Both the position numbers and the translations under genes were made by a program. From the NCBI GenBank assembly GCA_028564705.1, contig JAPXFQ010000804.1:3658001-3722000 (forward strand): DNA of 64,000 nt, written 5' to 3'. The notes under the pieces are model-generated. The model saw only the letters and a program-made list of their open reading frames with translations, had not been told where the DNA came from and did not search any database. This DNA comes from Apricaphanius iberus (taxonomy: Eukaryota; Chordata; Actinopteri; Cyprinodontiformes; Aphaniidae). The first letter of the stretch is position 1; each line of letters starts with the position of its first letter. This document shows positions 21,327 to 49,120 of the stretch, piece after piece.

Positions 21327-24300
21327 GTTTTGGGGTTTATATATAAAGTTAGAAATAAAGCTTTTTCAAGGTCCTTAATCTGGAAAGCTAATTACTTGGA
21401 GGAGTATACTCTATCAAATGTTTCATTATTGCATCTAACCAGGTTTCCTATAGAAACAGAGAAATTGTGCTCAGTAAGGAAATGATTAATGAGAAACAAC
21501 TTCCTTGACAAAGGCCTACTGTTAAATGATGCACATTTTAGCAGTGCTGGTGGGTAGTAGATCCTTCTGACAGGTGATCAATGTCATATTGGTTTAATAC
21601 AGCAGTGTTTAGTTTTAATTCTATGGTTTCTCCTAGTTATCTTTCCGGGTGGCCAGACTCATCCCGGAGGACAATTGGTCTAGAATTATTTTTCCTCTTA
21701 ATATCCCCCTAATGTTCCCTTCTATATCAGATTTCTGTTATTACCAGGGCAAAATACATCTAGTAGTACTCACAGAGACCTGGTGTAGTCCAAGTTTCAG
21801 GGATGTTTTGTCCCAGTTCTATTCTGAGTATTCAGTCTGTCAGAGAATGTTTCAGGAAGATTAATGGGATTTACCAAATAATTAACCGAATTGGATTTTG
21901 GTGATGACAGGTAGGATGATGCTGGAGAATGCTGTGATGACTGCTGTACATCTTTACTGACTGAGACTAAAAAACTGTTTTGTCACTTATCACATAAATC
22001 TGTAAAAGGCTTTGAGTAGATTGGGCTAAAATATTGATAATGTTTTGTATCCCGAAGCAACCATATTCAATCACTACAGCAAAAAGTGACTTTGTTTTGG
22101 AAACCTAATCAAGGACATGGTTCAGTCTATCTGATTGGTTTCTCATTTCTCCCAAGCAGCTGTCGAGGGAAAGTGAATCACATGCAGTGTTAACAGAAAA
22201 ACACATGCACGCTCAGCTGGGATACAAAGATTTAGCTTAAAAGACAAAACCACAGGAGGGGACACACAGATTGTACACGTTCAATCAAGGTGTTGCATTT
22301 ACTGGCAGGAGTCAAAGCCTTCAATCAGAGTTAGTCATTAATGAGTAGAGACGTGTTATGTCTCTGAATGATGTTAAAGAAAATTCTATTTTCTTTTTAT
22401 GAAATTCATTAAAGATGGGAAAACAATCCTCTTGACCTGAAAAACTCTTGTTTTTTCTCTCCCATGACATCTAATAAAGTTCAACAGAGATTCTTGGAAA
22501 GCTATGTCACACATTTATGGTCATTGTGTGCCACCATGCCAAAAATGAATGTTTTGTCACATATATGTGTGTCTTTGCTTACATAAATGTGTTGGTGTGT
22601 GTTAGCACACCTTCAGGGCAGATGATTCATTACAGACAGGCCAAGAGGGTGGGGGGCCTGCAAGGCTGTTGTCATGGAAGCATTCGGTGGAAACAGCAGA
22701 TCTCATTTCAGTATCATCTTCAGATCGCTGGGACAGCCACTTGGCTTTCTTCGTATGTGGGTAACAGGTGTGTATCTCTGTTTTGTCTTTGGTTGACCCT
22801 AGTGGAAAAGGGGCATTTGAGTACACCCTGGACAGGTTGTCTGTCCAACACAGAGACACATAGGAAAAGCAATAATGTGTGGAGACACTCATACCTAAGG
22901 GCAAGTTAAAGAGACTAGTTAAACTAGCTGTCATATTTTTGGACGGTGGGAAGAAGCTGGAGTTTCCGGAACACTCATATAACCTTTTCAAACACATCTA
23001 GACACACAAATATTTAATATATCAAATTTAACAGTGTTGAAAAGTTCAAATATAAATAAATAATAAACGTTATTTTGAATATACAGACATAACCTCTGCC
23101 AAAATTGCATCTGGCTCTCTGAATTGTCCATTAGGTTTTTGAAATTAAAGCGTGTTCACCAAATCTTCTCCCGTTAGAAAATAACTGCAGTCTGTGCTTC
23201 CTGTCCTGAATGTCAGTTTATCGGTAAGTGGAGAAATATTGACAAGCAACAAAGTGTGCGGAAGGACACCGACTAGATACACTATGTTAAAGGTCAGCTT
23301 TAATTGGATGCCTATTGTTCAAATAGTCTATTTCAAGACTAAAAAAACAAGCTGACTCCTGACAACAGGAAGTGGAACTAATGTGCGACTGAGGATGATA
23401 TTTTCAGTCATCTCTGGTATCAACAGCTGCATAGGGAGGAAAAAAAACAGAGTCAATATCAAGCTGAAGGATAGTATGGTGTGTTTCTTTGATGTGATCA
23501 TCCTGCCCATCTAGTTCAACCTGCCACAAGTAAAAAAACACTCATACTTTCTGGATGATAAGAAAGAAACTAAAGAGTGACAAAGGAATGGCGTCGTAAC
23601 ATATTTAGTTTGGTTTTTGATCATTTTCGTTTATGTTAAGTGATTTTTTTCCACATTTAGTTAGTTTTCCTGAGTTCATTATTGTTAGAATGGTGTTGCC
23701 ATATGAATTCAGTCCTGTCTGTTTAATCGTTCAATTTATTATTGTGTTCTGTTCCCTTAAGGTTTTAATTTGTTTTATTACATTTTTGTCAGGCGGGTTC
23801 CATTTTGATTTGAAGACCATTTCAACTTCTTCTGCGTTAACTAATTTACTCCCTCTGTTTCCCTGCTTTCTCCTACCCACTGCAGTATCATACTTTACCT
23901 AGTTTTTGTTCCACTGGTTTCATTATCAATTTCCAGCTCTACCTCTAAAAGTTGTTTGTTGGTCTTTTTTGTATTCTTCTGTTAAGATGAACGCTTACAA
24001 ACTGCATTCCTTGACCTGCATTATTTTCCTAAAAGTTCTTTATTGTTATTGAAATATAAAATTTTTGCCAATCTGTTTCTGCACTTGGGAACTCTTCAAA
24101 AATCCAAAATACTTTATTTTTTCAGCTAGACTGACGCTGAAAACAATATTAGAAAACATTAATTGAAGCCTCCCAGTTATCAGCACCCTTGCTAAAGGTC
24201 TGTATAAACTGTGTCTGAGGCCAGAGAACCAGGTGTAAATAGACCTAAAGGAGGCAGATCGTGTATCCTAAGCTAGTAGAAAACTAGTTTATTTACATTA

Positions 24301-27131
24301 TTAGTGTGTTTCTCTCTAATATTTATATTAAAATTATCAGAGAGGAATGCCAAAAAGGTTTTAAGTAGTTATCTTGAAAGTTGCAAAGCAGGGCATTATG
24401 TTTTACAAAATAAATTTGTTTTTTGTTCATTAGTTTGTTTAGTTGACCACATTCAACCATAAAACATATCTCTGTTGTGGGGAGTAGAAGTAAAGACCAA
24501 AACACAGTGGCGTTCAGGTTAAAGTTGGAAAGGTTTTAATGAGAGAAGAACAAAAATGTTTATAAGAATCTGATGAGCAAAAACATGGGAAAGTAAAGAA
24601 AGAATCCAGCAGGGTGTTGGTGAACATGCAATTGTTTTTGTCCGCACTGTGGTGCGATTGCATGGACAGAATTTAACGTCATAAATAATTTGCAGCTGTA
24701 CATGTATGCTTGCACATAATTTCGCATTTCAGCTTCACAAATCAAGTTTTGCAATCACATAGAAAATATATGTCTGAAAATTTCAAGTGACTAATTGGAG
24801 CAATGTAAGGAATTCATGTTTTTTTGTTTTTTTATCATACAGATCCTTGTGTTCAGATTATTATAAAAGATGTTGGACCGTGAGGGCACCCCAGGAACCC
24901 TAAACTTTAGGAACATTAACCTTTATACAAATACCTTTACCTAAGTAATGCTTACACCAGTCAATCTGCTGGCACAATCAAAGAATATGTCAGAAACCAT
25001 ATTTATGAGTTATGAGGCTAGTAGTCTCATTACTTTATCCTTAAGGTGAACACGAACTAGACCCAGATTAAAAAATTGATCATAAAACCTGCACCGTAAT
25101 GAAAGGAGAACTTTTACTTTTGAACTCAGGTGTACTTATTTATTTATTTTATGAAGCGAACAGTAGCTACGTAGATGGCAGAGGTCGGGACGAGATAATA
25201 TGATTAAAACTCGTCGCCTCTGACATAGCTGCTTGGTGGGAAGTTAATATTTTCCATGGTCCTCTGCCTTGTTTTCTGTTAATGCTGAGCTCGTTGGTCT
25301 AATTTATTTGTCTGGTGAACTTGCTAAACACAGCAGAGCGATCCTAAAACCACTAAAAGCTGACTAACGTCACTGTTTCTGTTTACATTTCATGAGAGAG
25401 AAAGTGTGCACATCTTACTAAGTCCATTAAAAGTTGCTTTCAATTGACCTTTACGTACAGTAAACACGTTTTTCGGGGTGATATTAAGTCAAGTGAATGC
25501 TTGCGCTAATTCATGACTTTAAAGTGTAACTAAACCCTAAAACCATTTTTTTTTTGCTTATAACTTGTATAAATGGGTTTTTACCAATGTAATCTTTCAG
25601 TTTAAGGGCATATATTTGACATTTTTGTGTAAACTTGTTAGTTCCACATTTTTTGGTCTAAAAACATCTTAGTGCTGCTGTTCAAGGTCATTGTGTGGTA
25701 GTGCATTTGAATTTTCTGATTGGCTGAGATTGGTATATGAGAGACCATGCCTACATCACAGGCATGGTTTCACAGAGACACCCTCCCTCTCTCAGACACG
25801 CCACGTGGTTCATAATGACACCTTGCACATGCCTGTATTCATGATATATATGATTTAGAGTGAACATAACTTTAGACTTTGGGTTTATTGTGTTCCACTT
25901 CAGTCTTTTAAGTAAGAATAATGTACATGACTGTCAACTGTTTAAAAAAAAAAGGATGTTCAAGAGATTTCTCAGAAGGGATTTGGTATATTTTGCTGTG
26001 CCCTTGTAGTTCCTAATCACTCAAACACTAACAACTAATCTCCAATACATTATCATCTCTAAATGAGTATGATTCTTGTTTTACTTTTTCTCCTCATGGT
26101 CATATACTTTCAATTTTTTCAAAAGATGTTCTTTACACAGTTTTTTTTGGTCAAAAAAGTCTAAATTATACGCAGTTATCTACAGAGATAATTTGCAGGT
26201 GGTCCAAGATCTTTATTTATTATTTTATTCTTCATGCTCTGAAGTTCTTTTAACAAGTGTTGGCCTTCAAAACCAATCAATTTCAAATAGAACCTTCCTT
26301 CACATTGTTCTAGAGACTTTAAAACATAAAATTGTTTAAAATAGAAGTAAATCGGAGTAAAATGGAGGTACCCTTTATTCTGGCCCACTGACCTATTGAT
26401 TTAAACTCAGTGCAGGTAAAAGAAGGGTACAAACCAGATTACAGCCCCACAGAGAGTCCAAGTGAGGGAGATTAGAGGGCATTTGACAGAGGAGAAGGGA
26501 GTGGGTTTAGCAGGATGAGGGAGAGGAGAGAAGAGAGGATTATTGAAGTCAGAGCCTGGATCCTAAAATAATCCTCTCAGTGTGCTCGGTTCTATGCTCT
26601 ACAGGGAAGGGACGACTTGGGCTACAAAGTTGTTATTTCTTTCATAAAACACATTCTGAAGGTGCAGAATTCACCTCAGATAATGAGAAGATAATGAGCA
26701 AAAGTCTTTGTTTTAGTAAGGATTTTTTTTCATTCTCTCCGCTATCTGGTGTCATTTTATACAATCTCAGGTAACACTCATGCACGCCATTCATCTGACT
26801 TAATCTGGAAAGCTGGTTCAGAGTTACGTCCCTCAATGCGAGGTTCTAAGCATGCGCTTCTTTCCCTGCTCTATGTTCTAATTTGGGTATTGCCATGGTT
26901 ACATAAGATTAAGGGTCAGGAGGTCAGTGACGTTGCAGACAAACACCGGATGGATGTGCGGCCGCTTTGTGGTAACAGCAGGGGTGCACTGTGAAAAATA
27001 ATCAAATCATACAGATTCAGCAGAATGAAAACAATCAGATTTTGTTAAGCATCTAAAAACGGGGAAGGGGAAGTTTACATGCAGCTGCAGAATATAGTAA
27101 ATAAAAAGATACAGCAGTTTGAGATTGTTGC

Positions 27132-27165
27132 ATGCATGGTTTCCTATTTTCAGGAAACCATGCAT
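27132..27165. repeat. Perfect 14-bp hairpin
   Basis: The arms 'atgcatggtttcct' and 'aggaaaccatgcat' are separated by 6 nt. No T-run follows and no gene adjoins it. Confidence 0.85.
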
Positions 27166-27767
27166 ATTAAAGCTATTCCATTTAATCTTTACGGTCATGT
27201 TTTAATCTTTTAATATTGTTTTGAGGATCTGTAGGAACAAGTAGGGGAAGCCCAACTTACAGGACATAGATAAAGAAATGGGTGCACACTAGCATTTAAG
27301 TACGCCAAAACAATGCATGACAGTTTAAACATTAAGCACACGTACGATGTGCAGAGACTAAAAAGTACGCTTTAGAAAACAACAGTGTACACAGTGGAAA
27401 AAGACCTGAGGAGAATAACTATGCATGTACAAAAATAAATACAAGAGAGGGAGGGCTGTGAAGCTCTGTGTTGCTCCACTAACCTACTTACCATAATCTC
27501 TCTCTTCTCCCCATTTAATAACTGTGCCTAAGTTACATGATACAATTATCATCTTGCCAACGCTTGCAAATCAATTATTTTCATCAGAAGTCTTATCAAT
27601 AGGCTTTGCTTTTGACAGACAGCTATGTGCCAGCGGGGGTTCACTGTTCTCTATTGTGCGTGTTCACACACCCACACATTAAAGGGAATGAGAGGAATCA
27701 CAACATACCTGTTGAACTCTTTAAAATATATAGCTGGATAAACTATCAACACCTCCAGCATATTGAC

Positions 27768-27792
27768 TTCTTTCTTTCTTTCTTTCTTTCTT
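27768..27792 (+). repeat. (TTTC)n microsatellite
   Basis: About six uninterrupted TTTC units. Confidence 0.95.
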
Positions 27793-28829
27793 ATAAAAAC
27801 ATTTCGAGTATAGAGAGCAAGCATAAGCACGTAGGTGTTTGGAAATCAACCGGTGTTCACATTGAATTCCTCTGCTAAAATTAGAATTTGGTAATCCTGT
27901 AAAATAATCACAGCTTCTTACAATCCTGCCACAGGCGAAAGGAAACCTTAGGACAAAGCTCTGATCCTCACATAACCTTTATGATTATTTAAGTTTTTCA
28001 TTAACCATGATAAAATTAGGGCCTGTCATTTTATGCAACATAACATTTACCTAGTTTAAATAGAGGGTTTCTTGTCACTATATAGATCTTTTTTTTTCCA
28101 TTTTACTCTCACCCATAGCATGTGGATGATGAGAATATCTGTGAAGTAAAAAATTCACCAGTCTGCTGATATTCTTGATGTAGACAACTTTTCATCTCAG
28201 GAAGTTGCATTTAAAGTGACTTCTTTAATAAATCTGACATTTTTTAATTTGTTTAGAGTTTTAGTGAACAGAAAGGCATTGCTTGAAAAGAAAAACTAAG
28301 GTACGGCAGCATGCAATCTAAAAAAGAAAATGAAAAATATATATCGACAATTTAAAAAATGGCATTGGAAAATTAATGTTGGAAGTTAAAATAAAATTGT
28401 GACTGAAATAAATGAGGGGAAAATTCTCAGGGCTTCAGAGTCACTTGCTTTCAGCTCTGAGCTAGTGCCATTTTACAACCCGAACCAGAAACTAAGGTAA
28501 TTCTTAGTTCTTTTATTTATCTGTTATTCTAAAATTTTGTATAGCATTGTACCCATTCTACAGCAAAATCCCGTGTTTCATTTTGTATAATGTTTTTCAA
28601 AATTACCGTTGTTTCCTTTTTTCACAGTCACCTTTCAAATGTACAGATAAGGACATTTTACACCTGATTTAAATGGTGATCTGGTTGGTTAATCATCATC
28701 TTCATCATCTGTATGTCAAAGTTTGAGCGAACAAATCCATCTTGGAATACTTTGTGATTTTCTTTTTTTGGCTTAGTACACACATGTATTTTGTTTTCTT
28801 CATTATATTAGTATCTTAAGATAATATTA

Positions 28830-29170
28830 TACGGATACCGATACTGGTATTGTGTATCGGCCCCAATACTGGCTAATGTACTGGTATTGGTATCAGCTGA
28901 TTTTAACAGATACCATGAACCAATACTTAAGATGTGGAAATGCAGCAATAATTTCACAGAAAATATTAGATTTTAACTTTTAAATTTAAGTTCTGTGTTC
29001 ATTTTTATTAATATTTTATTTTTTATCTAATTCACCATCATTTCTTGTAACAAGCAGAGAAGAAAATAAAACCTGACTCCCAACCGATAACATTTTTTTT
29101 GTGTGGTAGAACTATCATTCAGTATCGGTATGGTATTGGTTTTGAAGCGTGGTATTGTTGCATCCCAGAT
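28830..29170. repeat. TATCGG/GGTATTGG-type interspersed repeat patch
   Basis: Recurrent phrases such as 'ggataccgatactggtattg', 'tgtatcggccccaatactgg', 'tattggtatcagctg' and, after an AT-rich gap, 'cagtatcggtatggtattgg' point to an old interspersed element interrupted in the middle. The class is not determined. Confidence 0.45.
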
Positions 29171-29822
29171 TATACTGTTATATTTTACATTTGTGTAAAC
29201 ATATATTGAACATTTGGGGTGACACAACACTTCATCTTGTGAAATCAGCAGTTGACAGTAGCCAGTTTTACATGTGCAAACTGTCTTTAATCTGATCATA
29301 GTTCGGATTAGAATTCGACTGAAAAACTTCTATCCCATTATGACAAGCGTTTATATCCGCTGCACATTTGATCAGATTAAATCATTTTAATGTGCACAGA
29401 ACTATTTAAAATACCAGAAACGACCTTAGAAGATGTATAGCAGACCTCAGATTCAGCTGAATTAAAAATATTCTTCTTTTTTTTTTTCCAGTCAGGCTTT
29501 CATTCCGATTACCTGTGTCCATGTAAAAGTAGCTAGTGTAAACTCTACCTGAGAAATAGTTTCAAATACGTGAGCATGATTGAGATTGATGAAAAGCACA
29601 ATTATATTAAAACTAAGTAAATAACAATTTTAAGCACAAGGTTTAAGGTGCTGCTATTGGAGCTCATAAAATTAAAAGTTTGTGCAGCATCCAGATTATC
29701 ATCCAATTGAGAGACACCTGGGAGAGAACCTTGGGACACCTGATGAAAATGTTATGATTGCAAAATGCTGATTGCCAAAATAATAGACCATTTAAAAAAT
29801 ATATATATCAAAACATTTTCCA

Positions 29823-29890
29823 AGGTGGATTCAAACCCATGAACTTAGATATACAGATGCTGCATCTTAACCAACCAGACCACAACTTCA
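29823..29890 (-). repeat. tRNA-like sequence, possible SINE head
   Basis: On the minus strand 'ggtctggttggttaagatgc' resembles an A box and 'gggtttgaatccacc' resembles a B box at tRNA-like spacing. No pairable acceptor stem is evident, so a SINE head or tRNA pseudogene fits better than a working tRNA. Confidence 0.35.
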
Positions 29891-32538
29891 ATCAGGTGCA
29901 AAGGGTTTTAACTCACCCCATCCTAATGAATATTAACTTGCGGTATAGGATCCATCCACATCGATAAACAAGGTTAAATCACTATAGCAGTCAGCCCATG
30001 GCAATAAGCAAACTAAGTAGCTGCTTAGGGTTCCCAGACCTTCAGTGGCACCCAGTAAATGCTTGAATTTTAACACAAATCCCACGATTTAACTTTTTTT
30101 TTTTTGAAAATAATATTAAATATGATTTAATGGTTTTAGCAGAGATTGACATATTTTATGTTGTCAAACATTCATATTTAAGATTTAATGGAAGTTTACT
30201 TTTTAAATGTGCAAAGTATAATCTTTATAGTTTTATTGTTGTGTTACCATAGCTACAATCTGAGGCTATGAGTTGAATCTTTATGTTTGAGGTTGGTTTG
30301 TAAACAAATACATCTCAACAGATAGCCAATTATCAGTAATTGACTTTTAGCCCAGCTGTTAAAGACACACTGCGTAACTTTGCCAATTTTTGCCCTCTGA
30401 CAAGGCTTGCGGCATAATGTCACTATCATTTAAAAACAATTGGAGTACATCTGAAGCCACCAGTGTACTGACGGTTTTACAAGCTTGCTAGCTACTGCAA
30501 CAAAACATCAAATTAACGGCGTGTCAGTTAGTAAACCGGCAAACAGTTTTCCAGGCGCTAGATTATATCATCTTTGTGAACAAACACAATAACCCCGGAA
30601 CAACCCTTTTAAGACTTACCAAACCAGTAGAAACATGGGTAGTTAAGCATCCGTAGTACATCCCATTGTATCTCTAACGCCTCATTCACAGCCGCCGCGC
30701 ATACAAAACTGAAAAGTTGTAACACTCGGTTTTAGAAGCTAATCCTACCTCGGTAAGTAGCTTTGACCTAAACTGAGCAACAGTTTGACGGAAAAGATCT
30801 TTCACAGCAATGAGGGGAAGGAAATGTTCTCTGACCTCTGTCATCTTGTGTCTTGCTGCTCTCTGAGCCAGCAGGAGAAACAGTGGGAGGTGCACTGTGA
30901 GCTTTAGGCTTTAATGAGGGAACAACCTGATCATGAGTTTAGACCAGGTCACTCTGGTCACTTAGCTAAATGGCTAACAAACAGATGCCTCGGTAGCACA
31001 TGAACACTGGAACACGCCTTGGCGGTCCCTGATGACGTATCTCCCAGGCAACAGGGGTGGGACCAAGGCATCAAGGCGAGGTTCCTTAGCATTAAAAAAC
31101 ACCCAAGCATTCCTTGACTCATCACCTGCTTTATATGAGGATCTTTGTTGACATCTTTGTGCGCATGAACGAGAGTTAGCGGGCGAAATCCCCGATATAT
31201 AACACTTTAACGTTCAAAACTGGGAGAGCTTTAGAGAGAAACTTAAAATCTTTATTGACACTGAAATAGAAGTTGTTTAAAGCTCCTTTTTGATATGTGA
31301 AAGACGCTAGTTTGATTCGCCGGTGTCGTGGCCTCAGATACGCGAGAGAGACATTTTATTCCTATTCCTTAAGCCAACCCTTCACTCTTAAAAAAGTTAA
31401 CGGCTTTTAGAAGTCTGGAGGCCTAAGATTATGTTGATTCAAGGAGAGCTGTGCCGTTCTCTATGACACAAAAAGCTGTGTTTGTGCTAAAGGCGGAGGT
31501 GAGACAAGCAGAAGCACAGCGTGATTTGCATCACCTGTGGGGGATTGCAAAGGAGAATGCCGAAATCCTCAACGCGACTGCATAACTGGTAAGTCATCAT
31601 TGATCATCGTCCTTATTTATTTATTTATGAAAATGTAGTCGCTGTTGTTCAAGGTGTCCTGTGACTTGAGTAATTAAGTTACATCTAGCCTCTGGCGAAA
31701 AAATAAATATCCCTGCTTACACAATTGTTTCTTCTTTTTTTTTATCCAGGCTTGGAGAAACATGCCATCATGTAGCAGCTTTAAGGGTTAAATTAGAAGC
31801 AAGTTTCAGGATAGGATTTACAGCTACTGCTACAGACTGAATAATCAGGTGCTGATAGTGGTTTGGTACATCTGTATCAGAACACGAAAACACTATAACT
31901 CAGAGGATTTTAAAATACGAAAATTTAAAATTCATTCTCTAATAATTATCTAATAACATTCTCTAAATAACAAATACATGATCACATGGACTTGCCATGA
32001 ACAAAATGAGCCTCATAAATTCTTTCAGTTGCTGCAGGATCCAGGCTTTCTTTTTATCATCCAGGTTTAATCTCCTTATCACCTACAATCTATATTGTTT
32101 TTTGGAAAAAAAATAAACTCTTTATCAGACACCCAGCTGGCTTTACAGTTGACCACACAGCAGGAGTGAATCATCCGCTCCTCTACTTCTTCCTCCAAGC
32201 GTGCAAAATAATCAAATTATAAGTGAAATATGCTGTTTCCTGCCACCCACTGCCATGATGCATTGCAAGAAAACATAAACATTGACATCACAAAAGATCC
32301 TCCTAGATGTGTGTTTTCTTCTTCTTCTGACTTTATAGCAGTTGGCATTCTTAAGTATGCCTGTGACTGGTAGGAGACCACTAGTATGGTAGCTTTCAAG
32401 GTCTGGACATGGCACCTCTGTTGTTAATTATATCTCCCATACTCTGGTAAAATCTAAGTAATCCTTAACTGAACACTATTTTTGTTGCTCAGATTAAAGT
32501 ATTTTCTTCTACTGCCTATATGTATCACTATATATATA

Positions 32539-32573
32539 GATGGATGGATGGATGGATGGATGGATGGATGGAT
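32539..32573 (+). repeat. (GATG)n microsatellite
   Basis: Eight or so GATG units following a short TA run. Confidence 0.95.
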
Positions 32574-33949
32574 CTAAATAAGAGAGGGATTTTTTATTAT
32601 CAACACTGCGATTACATTACTCCCTGGTTCCCACTGTTATTAATTGCTGTAATCTTGCTGCTGCAGTGCTGGTTAGCTTTGTTACCTTGTTTGTTAGCCA
32701 AGGCTTTTCTGATGTGAAGTGATTACTGCAGATTGTTGCAATATTAATCATTTGTTCGATCCAGTCGCTTCTTCTGGTAGCTTACAATGAAAGATTTATT
32801 TTGTTTGCCTTGAAAGGAGTGAGTTGATTGAATTCATGTTTGTTGTTTTTATCAAAGTGACCAAAAGCACAAGACAACTCACTCCCCAAAACATTTCCGT
32901 AATGCGGCTTTAAGTCTCTTTTTGTAAACTACACACACAGCAGAGCAGGGAGTGATGTAGATTAATAATTTCGACAGTCCGCTAGGAAGAGATGTTCCAA
33001 TAGATCTACAGATGCAAATTGGGTCTGTCATGCTGTTTATGTGACGAGTGAGAACTGAAAGCTGCACAGAATTGTGAGATAAACAGGACACTCTGTGCAT
33101 ACGTTAATTGCGTAAAGAAAATTAACAGTGTTAATTCTACAAATTAATCAGCCTGCTTACTCCTTAATTACTCCTTAATTTTGACATATTGTTTAATTTG
33201 ATTTAGAATATGCGTATAGCGCAATCAACGTGTGTATTGTGTTTTTGAAAAGTAATTAAGTAATACAGTAACTAATTACTTTTGAAAATAAGTCATTAGT
33301 AAAGCAACATGATTACTTTCTTGGAGAAGTAAACAGTCATTAGCAATTCCATTATTTTCCAAGTAACTTTACTAGACGTTAACCATGGAGATGTTAACTA
33401 TACAGAGACAAATAACCCACAATCTTTCCAGAGGGGGCCCTGAATCTATTCTACTTAAGGCCCCGTATAATCTTGGGCCATCCATGCATTACAGACTATA
33501 TGGCCGGATGGAGCTCCAAAATTGTATGAACTAGAGATGCTTCAAACATATTTGACTCTGAAAATACTGCATCAGAGTTTACAGTACATTCAATAATTAT
33601 TGTGGTAAAACGTTTTGAAGGCTTTAAGGGTGTAAAGTGAAACTTCAAGAATACCCTACATTTTTCACTTACCCAGGAATTATATATTTTGGTTTATAAT
33701 TTTTTTAGAGGAGGTGCATTCAATGAAATATAGGTAAATTATTGTCTCTGAACACAGAGTGTCCAATGAAATAATAATGTCATTGAAATAAAAACAAACA
33801 CCAGAGTTTTTACTTATCAGGCAGCATGCAACATCGTCATAGAGATGTTATTTTTATTAAGTAGCTCGGTATTAAAACACCGCTGTGTGCAGCATGAAAA
33901 TGATCTACCCGGAAACAAATGGGAGCTTATTATTTGCTGTTAAATTCCC

Positions 33950-34441
33950 ACGCTGAGTGCCTGCTGCTCTGAACTGACACACTGCCACACTTTCCCACGC
34001 ACGCGAGATCCTCCTTAAAGCACGCATTGGAGAGGTGGGGTGTGGGAGGGGTGGCGCGCGCGTCAACTCACGGGGCACGAGGCGGGCGGACCGCGGGCTG
34101 AGGATCATGTGTAGTCCACGCGTTGAAACTGGGTTAGTGCGAACAGCGGAGCAAGAGAGAGCTGAAGAAGTAGAGCTGCCGCGGGTCGTTAAACACATCT
34201 AGTTTTATCTGAGCTGCAAGGGGAAAGTAGCATTTGACAAAGAGACATCGTTGCTTTGTACTTTAATAAGTCCAAAGTGAGTGAAGAGAGGATAGAAAAC
34301 GCGTAGGAGGATTTGCTATAGGGGCAGTTTTCAGCTTATCCTGCTTGAAGTGAATAAATGCCCATCGCGCTCTGTGTTTTATTGCTTCTTTTCCACTTGG
34401 AGTTACATGCCCTGGAGAGTTAATCAGACTTCGCCGACGAA
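33950..34441 (+). promoter_or_regulatory. GC-richer promoter / 5' UTR region of the ROR gene
   Basis: Immediately upstream of the ATG at 34442 the sequence becomes CpG-richer than its surroundings ('gtggcgcgcgcgtcaactc', 'gaggcgggcggaccgcgggc'). This is the most island-like patch in the region and fits a promoter and leader for the short 'MR' start exon. No TATA box is obvious close to it, so the start site cannot be set. Confidence 0.55.

Positions 34442-49120
<14,679 letters not shown>

Larger units (their letters stand above)
21327..33900. other. Gene-poor intergenic DNA upstream of the ROR gene
   Basis: No ORF with a recognisable domain was found on either strand. The longest frames (22517-22909 and its antisense shadow 22602-22997) show no known motif. 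Present are a perfect short hairpin (27132-27165), a TTTC microsatellite, a TATCGG-type repeat patch (28830-29170), a tRNA-like sequence at about 29823-29890, a promoter-like segment near 31040-31140 and a GATG microsatellite (32539-32573). Distal regulatory elements of the receptor gene may lie here but cannot be identified from sequence alone. Confidence 0.55.

Noticed and set aside
21649..21864. 71-codon plus-strand frame
   Set aside because: No recognised motif; it is next to the end of a dispersed repeat. LINE 5' sequence was considered but not supported.
22517..22997. 130- and 131-codon frames on opposite strands
   Set aside because: Each is the shadow of the other, composition is non-protein-like, no motif and no splice-linked neighbours.
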